Shown in pieces: positions 34,116-41,337 of a stretch of DNA of 64,000 bases; the first letter of the stretch is position 1; every line of letters begins with the position of its first letter. The stretch spans positions 1-64,000 of the forward strand of contig CAIYSL010000087.1 in the NCBI GenBank assembly GCA_903928915.1, read 5' to 3'. The notes beneath the pieces are model-generated. The model had not been told where the DNA came from. It saw only the letters and a list, made by a program, of their open reading frames with translations, and ran no database searches. The position numbers and the translations under genes were made by a program. This DNA comes from an uncultured Syntrophobacterales bacterium (GTDB lineage Bacteria; Desulfobacterota; Syntrophia; Syntrophales; UBA5619).

Positions 34116-36152
34116 CTATGCCGACTCGGCGCAACCGAGGCCCTGCGCAGGCGCCTCCGGAACGGCCTCGAAGATCGCCTTGCTCGGGCATGCTTCGGCG
34201 CAGGCGCCGCAGCCGATGCAGCGATCCTCAAGGATGTAGTGGGCCTGTTTTCGCTCGCCGATGATAGCGTTGCCCGGGCACTTCTTCTTGCAGACCGTAC
34301 AGCCGATGCAGAGCGTCGTGTCGACGGAAAAGGTCTTGAGGCCCCGGCAGGCGCCCGCCGGGCAGCGGTTTTCCAGGATGTGGGCTTCGTACTCATCCCG
34401 GAAAAACCTGAGGGTGCTCAGCACCGGGTTGGCCGCGGTCTGGCCGAGGCCGCACAGGGAGGTTTCCCTGACCGTCTGGGCAAGCTCCTCGAGGTGGAGT
34501 ATCCCCCGGAACCGCTCCAGCCGACGCAGTTCGTCTCCGACAGGCTTCTCGGTGAAACTGGCGAGGATCTCATGCATCCGGATGGTCCCTTCCCGGCAGG
34601 GGGTACATTTGCCGCAGGATTCGTTCCGGATGAACTCCATGAAGAATTTGGCCACGTCGACCATGCAGGATCGCTCGTCCATGACCACCATGCCACCGGA
34701 CCCCATGATCGCTCCGAGCTGCTGAAGTGACAGGTAGTCCACGGCTACGTCCAGTCTTTCCTCGGGGATGCAGCCGCCGCTCGGTCCGCCGATCTGGACG
34801 GCTTTGATCCGGTGTCCCGGAAGCGCCCCGCCGCCGATATCGTCGATGATCTCCCGAAGCGGGATGCCGATCGGCACCTCCACCAGGCCGGTGTTCCGGA
34901 TCGCTCCGCTCAGGGCGAACACCTTAGTCCCCGCGCTCGACCCGGCCGAGAGCCCCTTGAACCAGTCCGCCCCGCCGGCCAGGATCAAGGGAACGTTGGC
35001 CAGGGTCTCCACGTTGTTGAGGACCGTGGGCTTCCCGTGCAGCCCGCTGACTGCGGGGTAGGGCGGCCGGGGCCGGGGCATCCCCCTGCCGCCCTCGATG
35101 CTGGCGAGGATCGCCGTCTCTTCCCCGCAGACGAAGGCCCCGGCACCCTGCTTGATGGTCACGTCGAAGGAAAAGAGGCTGTCGAGGATGTTGTGTCCCA
35201 GAAGGCCCGCGTGCCGGCACTGGTCTATCGCGTCCCGCAACCGGTCGAGGGCCAGTGGATACTCGGCCCGGCAGTAGATGTACCCTTTGGAGGCCCCGAC
35301 GGCGTAAGCGGCGATCAGGAGCCCTTCGAGTACGCGGAAGGGGTCCCCCTCCAGGACCGCCCGGTCCATGAAGGCCCCGGGGTCGCCCTCATCGGCGTTG
35401 CAGATCACGTACTTCTCGGCGCTGGCCGTGTCGAGGGCGACCCGCCACTTCTGGCCGGTCATAAAACCGGCGCCGCCCCTGCCGCGCAGGCCCGATGCCT
35501 GGACCACGTCGCAGACTTCGGCCGGCGTCATGGTGTGCAGCGCCCGGCTGGCGGCCCGAAAGGCCCCGGTTGCGAGCGCTGCGTCGAGCGAAGACGGATC
35601 GATGCGGCCGCAGTTTTCGAGGACCACCTTGTTCTGGCGCTTGAAAAACGGGATATCCGCCAGCAGCGGGACCTCGGCGAAGGTACCGTCGCCATCGTCC
35701 CACCGTCCCAGGAGGAAACGGTTTTTCAGGTTTTCCCGGAGAAAGACCTCCGCGAGAAGTTCGTCCACATTGTCGGGCGTCACATCGCAGTAGGACAGGC
35801 GGGGAGAAGTGCCGGTCAGGAGGTCGATGAACACCTCCCGCTGACAGTATCCCGCACAGCCGACTTCGATCAGGCCGGCGTCGATACGGTTGGTCCCGAA
35901 AAACGAGCGGATATGGTCCTTGATCCGAGACGCCCCGTTGGCCATCCCGCAAGTCCCGGCGCCGATGAACAGAACCGTCCCCTCTCCCCCCCGGCGGGCG
36001 ACGGCAAGCCGACCGGCCCGCACTGTCCGGCACCTATCGTCGTCGTGGCAGAGGGGGCCTCGCGTCAGGCATTCGATGAGCTTGCGGCAGGGATTGGCCG
36101 CCGTATGCCAGCAGTGGCCGCAGCAGGGCGCTGCTAATTGTACCGGTTTCAT
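34116..36152 (-). CDS. hndC: NuoF-like hydrogenase subunit with FMN/NADH site (HydB/HndC type)
   Basis: 678 residues. An unusual Cys-rich head (residues 1-45, eight Cys including PCCGHCWH and PLCHDDDRC) is followed by a thioredoxin-like [2Fe-2S] domain (GTCGMANGA ... VGCAGYCQREV). The NuoF core comes next: SGLRGRGGAGFMTGQKW (NADH/FMN), CNADEGDPGAFMDR and ESCGKCTPCREG (N3-type [4Fe-4S]). Two C-terminal [4Fe-4S] motifs close the protein (CIGCTVCKKKCP; CIGCGACAEACP). It is the NAD(P)-reactive subunit and presumed bifurcation site of HydABC-type enzymes. It overlaps the NuoE-like gene by four bases and precedes the catalytic subunit by 49 bases. Confidence 0.93.
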   Translation of the reverse strand: MKPVQLAAPCCGHCWHTAANPCRKLIECLTRGPLCHDDDRCRTVRAGRLAVARRGGEGTVLFIGAGTCGMANGASRIKDHIRSFFGTNRIDAGLIEVGCAGYCQREVFIDLLTGTSPRLSYCDVTPDNVDELLAEVFLRENLKNRFLLGRWDDGDGTFAEVPLLADIPFFKRQNKVVLENCGRIDPSSLDAALATGAFRAASRALHTMTPAEVCDVVQASGLRGRGGAGFMTGQKWRVALDTASAEKYVICNADEGDPGAFMDRAVLEGDPFRVLEGLLIAAYAVGASKGYIYCRAEYPLALDRLRDAIDQCRHAGLLGHNILDSLFSFDVTIKQGAGAFVCGEETAILASIEGGRGMPRPRPPYPAVSGLHGKPTVLNNVETLANVPLILAGGADWFKGLSAGSSAGTKVFALSGAIRNTGLVEVPIGIPLREIIDDIGGGALPGHRIKAVQIGGPSGGCIPEERLDVAVDYLSLQQLGAIMGSGGMVVMDERSCMVDVAKFFMEFIRNESCGKCTPCREGTIRMHEILASFTEKPVGDELRRLERFRGILHLEELAQTVRETSLCGLGQTAANPVLSTLRFFRDEYEAHILENRCPAGACRGLKTFSVDTTLCIGCTVCKKKCPGNAIIGERKQAHYILEDRCIGCGACAEACPSKAIFEAVPEAPAQGLGCAESA

Positions 36153-36607
36153 TCGTCACCCCCGATTTCATCGATCAGCGCGTCCAGTTTCTGGATGGTC
36201 AGGTGTCCGTGGAACTCCCCGTCCAGCTTGACGACCGGGGCGATGGAGCAGGCCCCCAGGCAGGCAACCGTAACGACGGTGAACTTCCCGTCGGGCGAGT
36301 TCCCGTCGCTTGTCAGCTTGAGGCGGCGCTTGAGGTGATCGGCGATGGAGAGGCTGCCCTTCACATGGCACGCCGTACCGCGGCAGACCTGAATGACGTG
36401 CTCGCCGAGCGGGGCGAACCGAAACTGCCGGTAAAAGGTCGCCACACCGTACACCCGGCTCACCGGGACGCCGATCGCGGCCGATATCTCTTCCATCGAT
36501 CCGTCGGAGAGGTAGCCGCTTTCGGCCTGTACCTCCTGGAGGACCGGGATGAGGCTGTCCATGGTGAGCGGTCCGTGGCCGGTGACGACTTCTGCAACGC
36601 TGCGCAT
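36149..36607 (-). CDS. hndA: NuoE-like [2Fe-2S] hydrogenase subunit (HydC/HndA type)
   Basis: 152 residues. The four-Cys [2Fe-2S] site is visible as VCRGTACHVKG and ACLGACSIAPVV, and the helical N-terminus (DSLIPVLQEVQAESGYLS, VYGVATFYRQF) is standard NuoE. It transfers electrons between the NuoF-like subunit and the rest of the trimeric hydrogenase. It is second in the operon, 22 bases after the leading response regulator, with its stop overlapping the NuoF-like start (ATGA). Confidence 0.93.
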   Translation of the reverse strand: MRSVAEVVTGHGPLTMDSLIPVLQEVQAESGYLSDGSMEEISAAIGVPVSRVYGVATFYRQFRFAPLGEHVIQVCRGTACHVKGSLSIADHLKRRLKLTSDGNSPDGKFTVVTVACLGACSIAPVVKLDGEFHGHLTIQKLDALIDEIGGDE

Positions 36608-36629
36608 AGCGATTCCCCCCTCTCCGGTG

Positions 36630-37052
36630 TCAGTTCGCTGCTGCCGCTGCGGCCCCGCCGAGGATCCGGTCGATGGTCTTGGCCAGCTCCTTGAGGTCGA
36701 TCGGCTTCTCGAGGTACACGTCGGCAGGCCACTCCTGCCCCATGATGAATTGGAAATTTTCCATCTTCTCGCTGAGGTGTTGGGTGAAACCCGATACGAT
36801 GACGATCGGGACCCTCAGCCCGGCAGTATCCTGACGCAGCTCATAGGCGAGGTTGAACCCCTCGGCGTCGGTATCCATCATGACGTCGAGGACGATGAGG
36901 TCCGGTTTGCCCGCGCGGATCTTCCCCAGCCCCTCCGATCCATTGAAGGCCGTGTCCACCCTATATCCGCGTCCCTCCAGGAATGTCTTGGTGGAGTGAA
37001 CGAAGTCCCTGTCGTCGTCGATGAGCAGAATGTTCCTGTGTTCCATAGCCAT
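36630..37052 (-). CDS. Stand-alone response regulator heading the hydrogenase operon
   Basis: 140 residues: acidic pocket ILLIDDDRDF, phospho-Asp in LIVLDVMMDTDAEG, switch residue in VIVSGFTQ and Lys in YLEKPI. No output domain; the tail is Ala-rich. It resembles the receiver at 29878-30282 (both have a DRDF opening, a MM-x(2,3)-D/E-x-GF stretch after the phospho-Asp and an insert before the conserved Lys), so one is probably a duplicate of the other. It is first in the operon behind a Rex operator, which makes a regulator the first protein made when Rex releases DNA. Confidence 0.85.
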   Translation of the reverse strand: MAMEHRNILLIDDDRDFVHSTKTFLEGRGYRVDTAFNGSEGLGKIRAGKPDLIVLDVMMDTDAEGFNLAYELRQDTAGLRVPIVIVSGFTQHLSEKMENFQFIMGQEWPADVYLEKPIDLKELAKTIDRILGGAAAAAAN

Positions 37053-37109
37053 TGTCTCCTCTCTGGATTGTGATGTCGAGCCTCACTCCTCGTTTTGTTC
37101 ATTTATATA

Positions 37110-37127
37110 CAGTGAAATAATTCACAA
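37110..37127 (-). promoter_or_regulatory. Rex operator in front of the hydrogenase operon
   Basis: Read on the minus strand, TTGTGAATTATTTCACTG matches the Rex consensus TTGTGAA-W4-TTCACAA with only the last bases differing. It is followed at once by a TATATAAAT box, so bound Rex would cover the promoter. The operon's first start codon lies 58 bases away. Confidence 0.8.
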
Positions 37128-37147
37128 TTGCCGGCAAAAAAATTTGC

Positions 37148-37807
37148 TCAGATCTCGAACTCCAGCGCCGTCCCATACCTGTTTAAAAAGGAGAGCTTTT
37201 CCATCTTTGCGGAGAAATCCACGTTTTCCACGTTCATCCCTGCGACGGCGTGGATTTGCCGGGGGACGAAGTTAAGAATCGACCGGATGCCGGCCCTCCC
37301 GAGCCGGTCGACCAGGCTCTGGAGATTCTGCGCTCCGCAGGCAAGGATCGCCATGGCGACACCGAAGTCCGGCAGGACCGCCTCCAGGTCCTGGATGTGA
37401 TGGCAGCGCCGGCCGGCAAAGACCCTCCCGATCTTTTCGGCATCGATGTCGAAAACCACCGCGATATGAAATCCCCGCTCCTCGAATCCCCGATAGAACA
37501 GCAGCGCACGGCCGAGATTCCCGGCCCCGATCAGGGCCACGTTCTGGAGGGTATCGGTGCCGAAGAGGCGGCTTATCGTGAGGATCAGCTGGTAAACGGG
37601 GTATCCCTTGGAGATGTTGCCGAAGGAGCCGAAGGAGGCAAGGTCCCTTCTCAGCTGGGCCGGGCTGACGCGGACCAGCTCGGCGAGCTGGTGGGAGTAG
37701 ACGTTTGCCACCCCGTCCCGATGCAGGTCTTCGAGGACCTTTCGGTAGAGGCTCATCCGTTCAACGGTCTGCAGCGATATCTTTTTCCCCGATTTTTCCC
37801 GTGCCAT
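37148..37807 (-). CDS. rex: Redox-sensing transcriptional repressor Rex
   Basis: 219 residues. N-terminal winged helix (SLQTVERMSLYRKVLEDL, VYSHQLAELVRVSPAQLRRDLASFGSFG) and a Rossmann NAD(H) domain with ALIGAGNLGRALL; the C-terminal helix used for domain swapping is present. Rex leaves DNA when NADH/NAD+ rises. ATG 37807 (MAREKSGKK) is preferred over ATG 37828 because AAAGAG sits just upstream. Operators lie both before rex (37853-37870) and between rex and the hydrogenase operon (37110-37127), so Rex should control itself and the hydrogenase. Confidence 0.95.
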   Translation of the reverse strand: MAREKSGKKISLQTVERMSLYRKVLEDLHRDGVANVYSHQLAELVRVSPAQLRRDLASFGSFGNISKGYPVYQLILTISRLFGTDTLQNVALIGAGNLGRALLFYRGFEERGFHIAVVFDIDAEKIGRVFAGRRCHHIQDLEAVLPDFGVAMAILACGAQNLQSLVDRLGRAGIRSILNFVPRQIHAVAGMNVENVDFSAKMEKLSFLNRYGTALEFEI

Positions 37808-37852
37808 CTCTTTCCCGCGTTCCTGCAAGGGGTAACGGATGCCGTCGATGCG

Positions 37853-37870
37853 CTGTGATTATATTCACAG
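37853..37870 (-). promoter_or_regulatory. Rex operator of the rex promoter
   Basis: CTGTGATTATATTCACAG is an 18-base near-perfect dyad close to the Rex consensus. It covers the -10 box of the rex promoter (37858-37863), the expected place for autorepression. Confidence 0.8.
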
Positions 37871-37886
37871 TAACTCTGTATGTCAA
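37858..37886 (-). promoter_or_regulatory. Consensus sigma70 promoter of rex
   Basis: Minus-strand TTGACA (37881-37886), 17-base spacer and TATAAT (37858-37863): a full consensus match, consistent with a strong promoter held down by Rex. The start lies about 45 bases before the rex ATG. Confidence 0.88.
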
Positions 37887-37949
37887 GAAAAAAATGACGG
37901 GGTGGGTTCGCTGCCTCGGGGGGGCAGACAACCTGGGGGGCGGGACGGT

Positions 37950-39137
37950 TTATCCCCGCCGCGATAGGCCGGTCCGGTAGGTCGCGGCGGCGCTCTCGTA
38001 GACCTGCCGGAGAGGCACGCCGTGCGCGGCGGCGGCGCGTTTGCAGTCCTCGTACTCGGGGGAGGCCGTGATCGCCCTGCCCGCCCGCTCGCCGATCTTG
38101 ATCCGGACCTTCCCGAATTCCGTGACGACCTCCTCCCAGCGCCGCTCCAGGCAGATGCGCTCCCGGCGCGAGACCCGGACTCCCAGGGTGGACGTCTCGG
38201 CCAGGATCACGCCGGCGATCTGCTCCGTGGCCGCCGGGTCGCAGAGCACCGACAGGAGGGTACCGGGTCTGCTCTTCTTCATCTGGATCGGGGTCAGGAA
38301 TACGTCGAGGGCGCCGGCGGCGAACAGTTTCTCCATCGCGGTCTCGTAGAACTGGGGGTTGAGGTCGTCGATGTTGGTCTCGACGACGGTAACGGCAGCG
38401 GCGCTCTGCGGGGCGTCGGTCTCCTGGCCGATCATGACCCGCAGCGCGTTCGGGATCGTAAAGGCGCTCTTCCCGGCGCCGTAGCCGATCCTCTCGACGC
38501 GCATGGCGGGCAGGGGGCCGAACTCCGCGGCGATCTCACGGATGATCGCCGCGCCGGTCGGTGTTACCAGTTCTCCCTCCACGTCGAGCTTCCGCCAGGG
38601 GACGCCGCGGAGGAGCTCGGCGGTGGCCGGGGCGGGGAGCGGAAAGAGGCCGTGACTGCCTCGGGTGTACCCGTGGAAGGTCGGCAGCGGGCTGGCGACG
38701 ACTTTCGGCCAGCCGAGCATTTCCAGGCAGAGGGCCGTACCGACGATGTCCACGATGGCATCGACGGCGCCCACCTCGTGGAAATGGACCTCTTCCGGAG
38801 TATGGCCGTGCACCCTGCCCTCTGCCTCGGCGAGTCTCCGGAAGATTCCCCCGGCCGTCCGCTTCACCGCTGCGGAGAGGTCAGTGCTGCAGATGATCTC
38901 CAGGATGTCCGCCAGACCGCGGTGGTGCGGGTGGTGCGCCGCGTCGACGATCACGCGGACATCCGTGGCCTCGATGTACCCGGCCTTCCTGCTGCCCACC
39001 TCGATCCGGTACCCGGCAACCCCGAGGCTGGCGAGCCCGTCCCGAAGCCGGTCCGGGTCCGCCCCGGCGCCGATCAGCGCCCCGAGCGTCATGTCGCCGC
39101 TGATCCCGGCGAAGCAGTCGAAGTACGCGATGGTCAT
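37950..39137 (-). CDS. larC: Nickel insertion protein LarC of nickel-pincer cofactor synthesis
   Basis: 395 residues in one frame (some LarC proteins are made by programmed frameshifting; this one is not split). Family marks: MTIAYFDCFAGISGDMTLGAL at the start, HFHEVGAVDAIVDIVG, a His-rich AHHPHHRG stretch, ELVTPTGAAIIREIA and ETNIDDLNPQFYE. LarC is a CTP-dependent cyclometallase that puts nickel into the pyridinium bis-thiocarboxylate ligand. ATG 39137 overlaps the larB stop by four bases. It is last in larE-larB-larC. Confidence 0.94.
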   Translation of the reverse strand: MTIAYFDCFAGISGDMTLGALIGAGADPDRLRDGLASLGVAGYRIEVGSRKAGYIEATDVRVIVDAAHHPHHRGLADILEIICSTDLSAAVKRTAGGIFRRLAEAEGRVHGHTPEEVHFHEVGAVDAIVDIVGTALCLEMLGWPKVVASPLPTFHGYTRGSHGLFPLPAPATAELLRGVPWRKLDVEGELVTPTGAAIIREIAAEFGPLPAMRVERIGYGAGKSAFTIPNALRVMIGQETDAPQSAAAVTVVETNIDDLNPQFYETAMEKLFAAGALDVFLTPIQMKKSRPGTLLSVLCDPAATEQIAGVILAETSTLGVRVSRRERICLERRWEEVVTEFGKVRIKIGERAGRAITASPEYEDCKRAAAAHGVPLRQVYESAAATYRTGLSRRG

Positions 39138-39898
39138 CGATTCACCAGGTGGGCGAAGTACCCCGCCCCGAAGCCGTTGTCGATGTTCATCACGGCGACG
39201 CCCGCGGCGCAGGAGTTGAGCATCGCCAGCAGCGCCGCCAGCCCGCCGAAGCTGGCGCCGTAGCCGACGCTGGTCGGCACGGCGATCACCGGACAGGAGA
39301 CCATCCCCCCGACGACGCTCGGCAGCGCCCCCTCCATCCCCGCCACGACGACCAGGACGTTCGCCCCCATGATCCGCGCCTTCTGGTCGAGGAGGCGGTG
39401 CAAGCCGGCGACCCCGACGTCGTAGGCGCGCTCGACACGGCTTCCCATCGACTCCGCCGTGACCGCGGCCTCCTCGGCCACCGGGAGGTCTGCCGTCCCC
39501 GCGCAGAGGACCAGCACATACTTGCCCTTCCGGCCGGCCGCCCTGCGTGCGCGCTTCGCCGTCCGCTCGACGATCAGGATCCGGGCGGCGGCATGGTAGG
39601 TACAGCCGGCGACTGCGGCGGCGATGCGCTCCGCCACCTCGGGTGCGACCCGGGTTGCCAGGACCGTGGCGTGGTGCCCGGCAAGCCTCTTGACGATCTC
39701 GACGGACTGCTCGCAGGTCTTCCCCTGGCAGAAGACCACCTCGGGGAACCCGGTGCGGATGCCGCGGTGCAGGTCCAGTTTTGCAAAGCCGCAATCGTCG
39801 TAGGGGAGGCTCCGCAGCGCCAGGAGCGCTTCGTCCACCGACATCTCGCCCCCCTTCACCCGGGCGAGGAGCTTCTGTATCGCGCGGGAATCCATCAT
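39134..39898 (-). CDS. larB: Nickel-pincer cofactor biosynthesis protein LarB
   Basis: 254 residues. The C-terminal half is PurE-like (VLCAGTADLPVAEEA, VVAGMEGALPSVVGG, VIAVPTSVGYGA, MNIDNGFGAG), and an N-terminal region includes EVVFCQGKTCEQSVEIV. LarB carboxylates and hydrolyses nicotinic acid adenine dinucleotide to give pyridinium-3,5-biscarboxylate mononucleotide. It overlaps larE by four bases and larC by four bases, a tight translationally coupled operon. Confidence 0.94.
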   Translation of the reverse strand: MMDSRAIQKLLARVKGGEMSVDEALLALRSLPYDDCGFAKLDLHRGIRTGFPEVVFCQGKTCEQSVEIVKRLAGHHATVLATRVAPEVAERIAAAVAGCTYHAAARILIVERTAKRARRAAGRKGKYVLVLCAGTADLPVAEEAAVTAESMGSRVERAYDVGVAGLHRLLDQKARIMGANVLVVVAGMEGALPSVVGGMVSCPVIAVPTSVGYGASFGGLAALLAMLNSCAAGVAVMNIDNGFGAGYFAHLVNR

Positions 39899-40719
39899 CC
39901 CCCCTTCTTCAGGTCGAGCACGGCGTTCATGCTCCCCGTCCGGTATCCGCTGAGGTCTGCCGTGACGTACAGGTAGCCGAGCTGCTTGAATTTTTCCGTC
40001 ACCTGCCGCCGGATCTCAGGGGCGGTGAGACGCGGGATATCCGCCGGCTCCACCTCGATCCGTGCGATGTCGCCGTGGTGGCGGACCCGCACCTGCCGGA
40101 ACCCCCGTTCCTTCAGGAAGCCCTCCGCCTCGTCGAGGCGGCGGAGGATGGCGGGGACGATCCGCGTGCCGTAGGGGATCCGCGAGGCGAGGCAGGCGTA
40201 GGAGGGTTTGTCCCAGGTGGGGAGCCCCAGCCGGCGCGAGGCCTCCCGGATCTCGGCCTTGGTGTATCCGACTTCCCGAAGCGGGCTTCGCACCCCGAGC
40301 GCCGCTGCCGCCCGACTACCCGGCCGGTAGTCCTCCAAGTCGTCGACGTTGGCGCCGTCGGCGACCCAGCGGAAGCCCCGTTCAGCGCCGATCGCGCTCA
40401 GCTTGCCGAACAGCTCCTTCTTGCAGAAGAAGCAGCGCTCCGGGGTGTTGACCGCGAAGGCTTCGTCCCTGAGTTCGTCGGTATCGATGCGGGTCACGGC
40501 GATCTTCAGCCGGCCCGCCGTTGCGAGCGCCTCGGCGACCTCTGCGTGCGGGTAGGTCTCCGAAGAGGCCAGGACGCAGAGCGCGCGTCCCGCCAGGACT
40601 TCCGCGGCGACGGCAGCGAGAAAGGTGCTGTCTACGCCCCCGGAATAGCCGATGACTATGCTCCCCATCTCCCTGAGGAGGAGGCGCAGCCGTGCGAGTT
40701 TTTCGTCGCCCTGTTCCAT
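39895..40719 (-). CDS. larE: ATP-dependent sulfur transferase LarE, three-cysteine type
   Basis: 274 residues. PP-loop SGGVDST near residue 25 for ATP; DGANVDDLEDYRPG and RSPLREVGYTKAEIR are LarE marks. It has a CFFC pair plus the PSYACLASRIPYGT cysteine. LarE with a single Cys gives up its own sulfur, while three-Cys forms use a [4Fe-4S] cluster to hold a free sulfur; the visible residues put this one in the second group. It converts the two carboxylates of the LarB product to thiocarboxylates. It heads larE-larB-larC behind its own promoter. Confidence 0.93.
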   Translation of the reverse strand: MEQGDEKLARLRLLLREMGSIVIGYSGGVDSTFLAAVAAEVLAGRALCVLASSETYPHAEVAEALATAGRLKIAVTRIDTDELRDEAFAVNTPERCFFCKKELFGKLSAIGAERGFRWVADGANVDDLEDYRPGSRAAAALGVRSPLREVGYTKAEIREASRRLGLPTWDKPSYACLASRIPYGTRIVPAILRRLDEAEGFLKERGFRQVRVRHHGDIARIEVEPADIPRLTAPEIRRQVTEKFKQLGYLYVTADLSGYRTGSMNAVLDLKKGG

Positions 40720-40751
40720 ACCGTCCCGTTCTGTGCGGTTTTCGACGGGGA

Positions 40752-40780
40752 AGTATGGGATAAACGGCGGCGCCTGTCAA
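40752..40780 (-). promoter_or_regulatory. Sigma70-type promoter of larE-larB-larC
   Basis: Minus-strand TTGACA (40775-40780), 17-base spacer, CATACT (40752-40757); the leader to ATG 40719 is about 25 bases. Confidence 0.75.
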
Positions 40781-40798
40781 ACTGTTTCCGCTGGTGTC

Positions 40799-41185
40799 TC
40801 AGTCCAGAACGGCGACGGCCTCCACCTCCACCAGCCAGTCGGGGTGGACCAGCCGGGGGACCTGGACGGTGGTGCTGGCCACGGGCTCCCGAAAATACTC
40901 CCTGCGCAGCCGGCTGATGACCTCCCGATGGGCGTCGAGGTCGGTGGAGTAGATGTTCAGCTTCACGACGTGGTCGAAATCGGCGCCCGCGGCCTCCAGG
41001 CACTTCTTCAGGTTGCGGAAGACTTGTCGGGCCTGGACCTCGATATCCCCGCCTCCCACCAGGTTCCCGTCCTCGTCCGCCGCTGTCTGGCCGGCAATGT
41101 ACACCACATTCCCGGTCCGGACGACCTGCGCAAAGCGGGGGCGGGGGTCCCACACCCCCTTGGGTTGGATGATTTCCCGCGGCAT
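40799..41185 (-). CDS. RidA family (YjgF/YER057c/UK114) protein
   Basis: 128 residues. The RidA plan is clear: VVYIAGQTAADEDGNLVGG, QARQVFRNLKKCLEAAGADFDHVVKLNIY and, near the end, LVHPDWLVEVEAVAVLD (with the conserved Glu). The usual Arg of RidA deaminases (in the segment ending IEAVA... with an R shortly before) is not obvious; VPRLVHPDWLVEVE supplies a candidate. It may deaminate reactive enamine intermediates or belong to a non-deaminating subgroup. AGGAGGAG precedes ATG 41185. It sits between the diguanylate cyclase and larE on the same strand. Confidence 0.85.
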   Translation of the reverse strand: MPREIIQPKGVWDPRPRFAQVVRTGNVVYIAGQTAADEDGNLVGGGDIEVQARQVFRNLKKCLEAAGADFDHVVKLNIYSTDLDAHREVISRLRREYFREPVASTTVQVPRLVHPDWLVEVEAVAVLD

Positions 41186-41337
41186 GCTTCTCCTCCTCTC
41201 GCTGTGCTGTTCAGCCGGCGCCGGTACGCTGGGGCGGCCGCATTCCCGGGGGTACGGGTGCGTCGTTCCTCCGCCCGCGGGCCAGGGCGGCGCGATCCGG
41301 ACCAACGCCGGGCGCTGCCGCAGTCCCGGGTTTTCAC

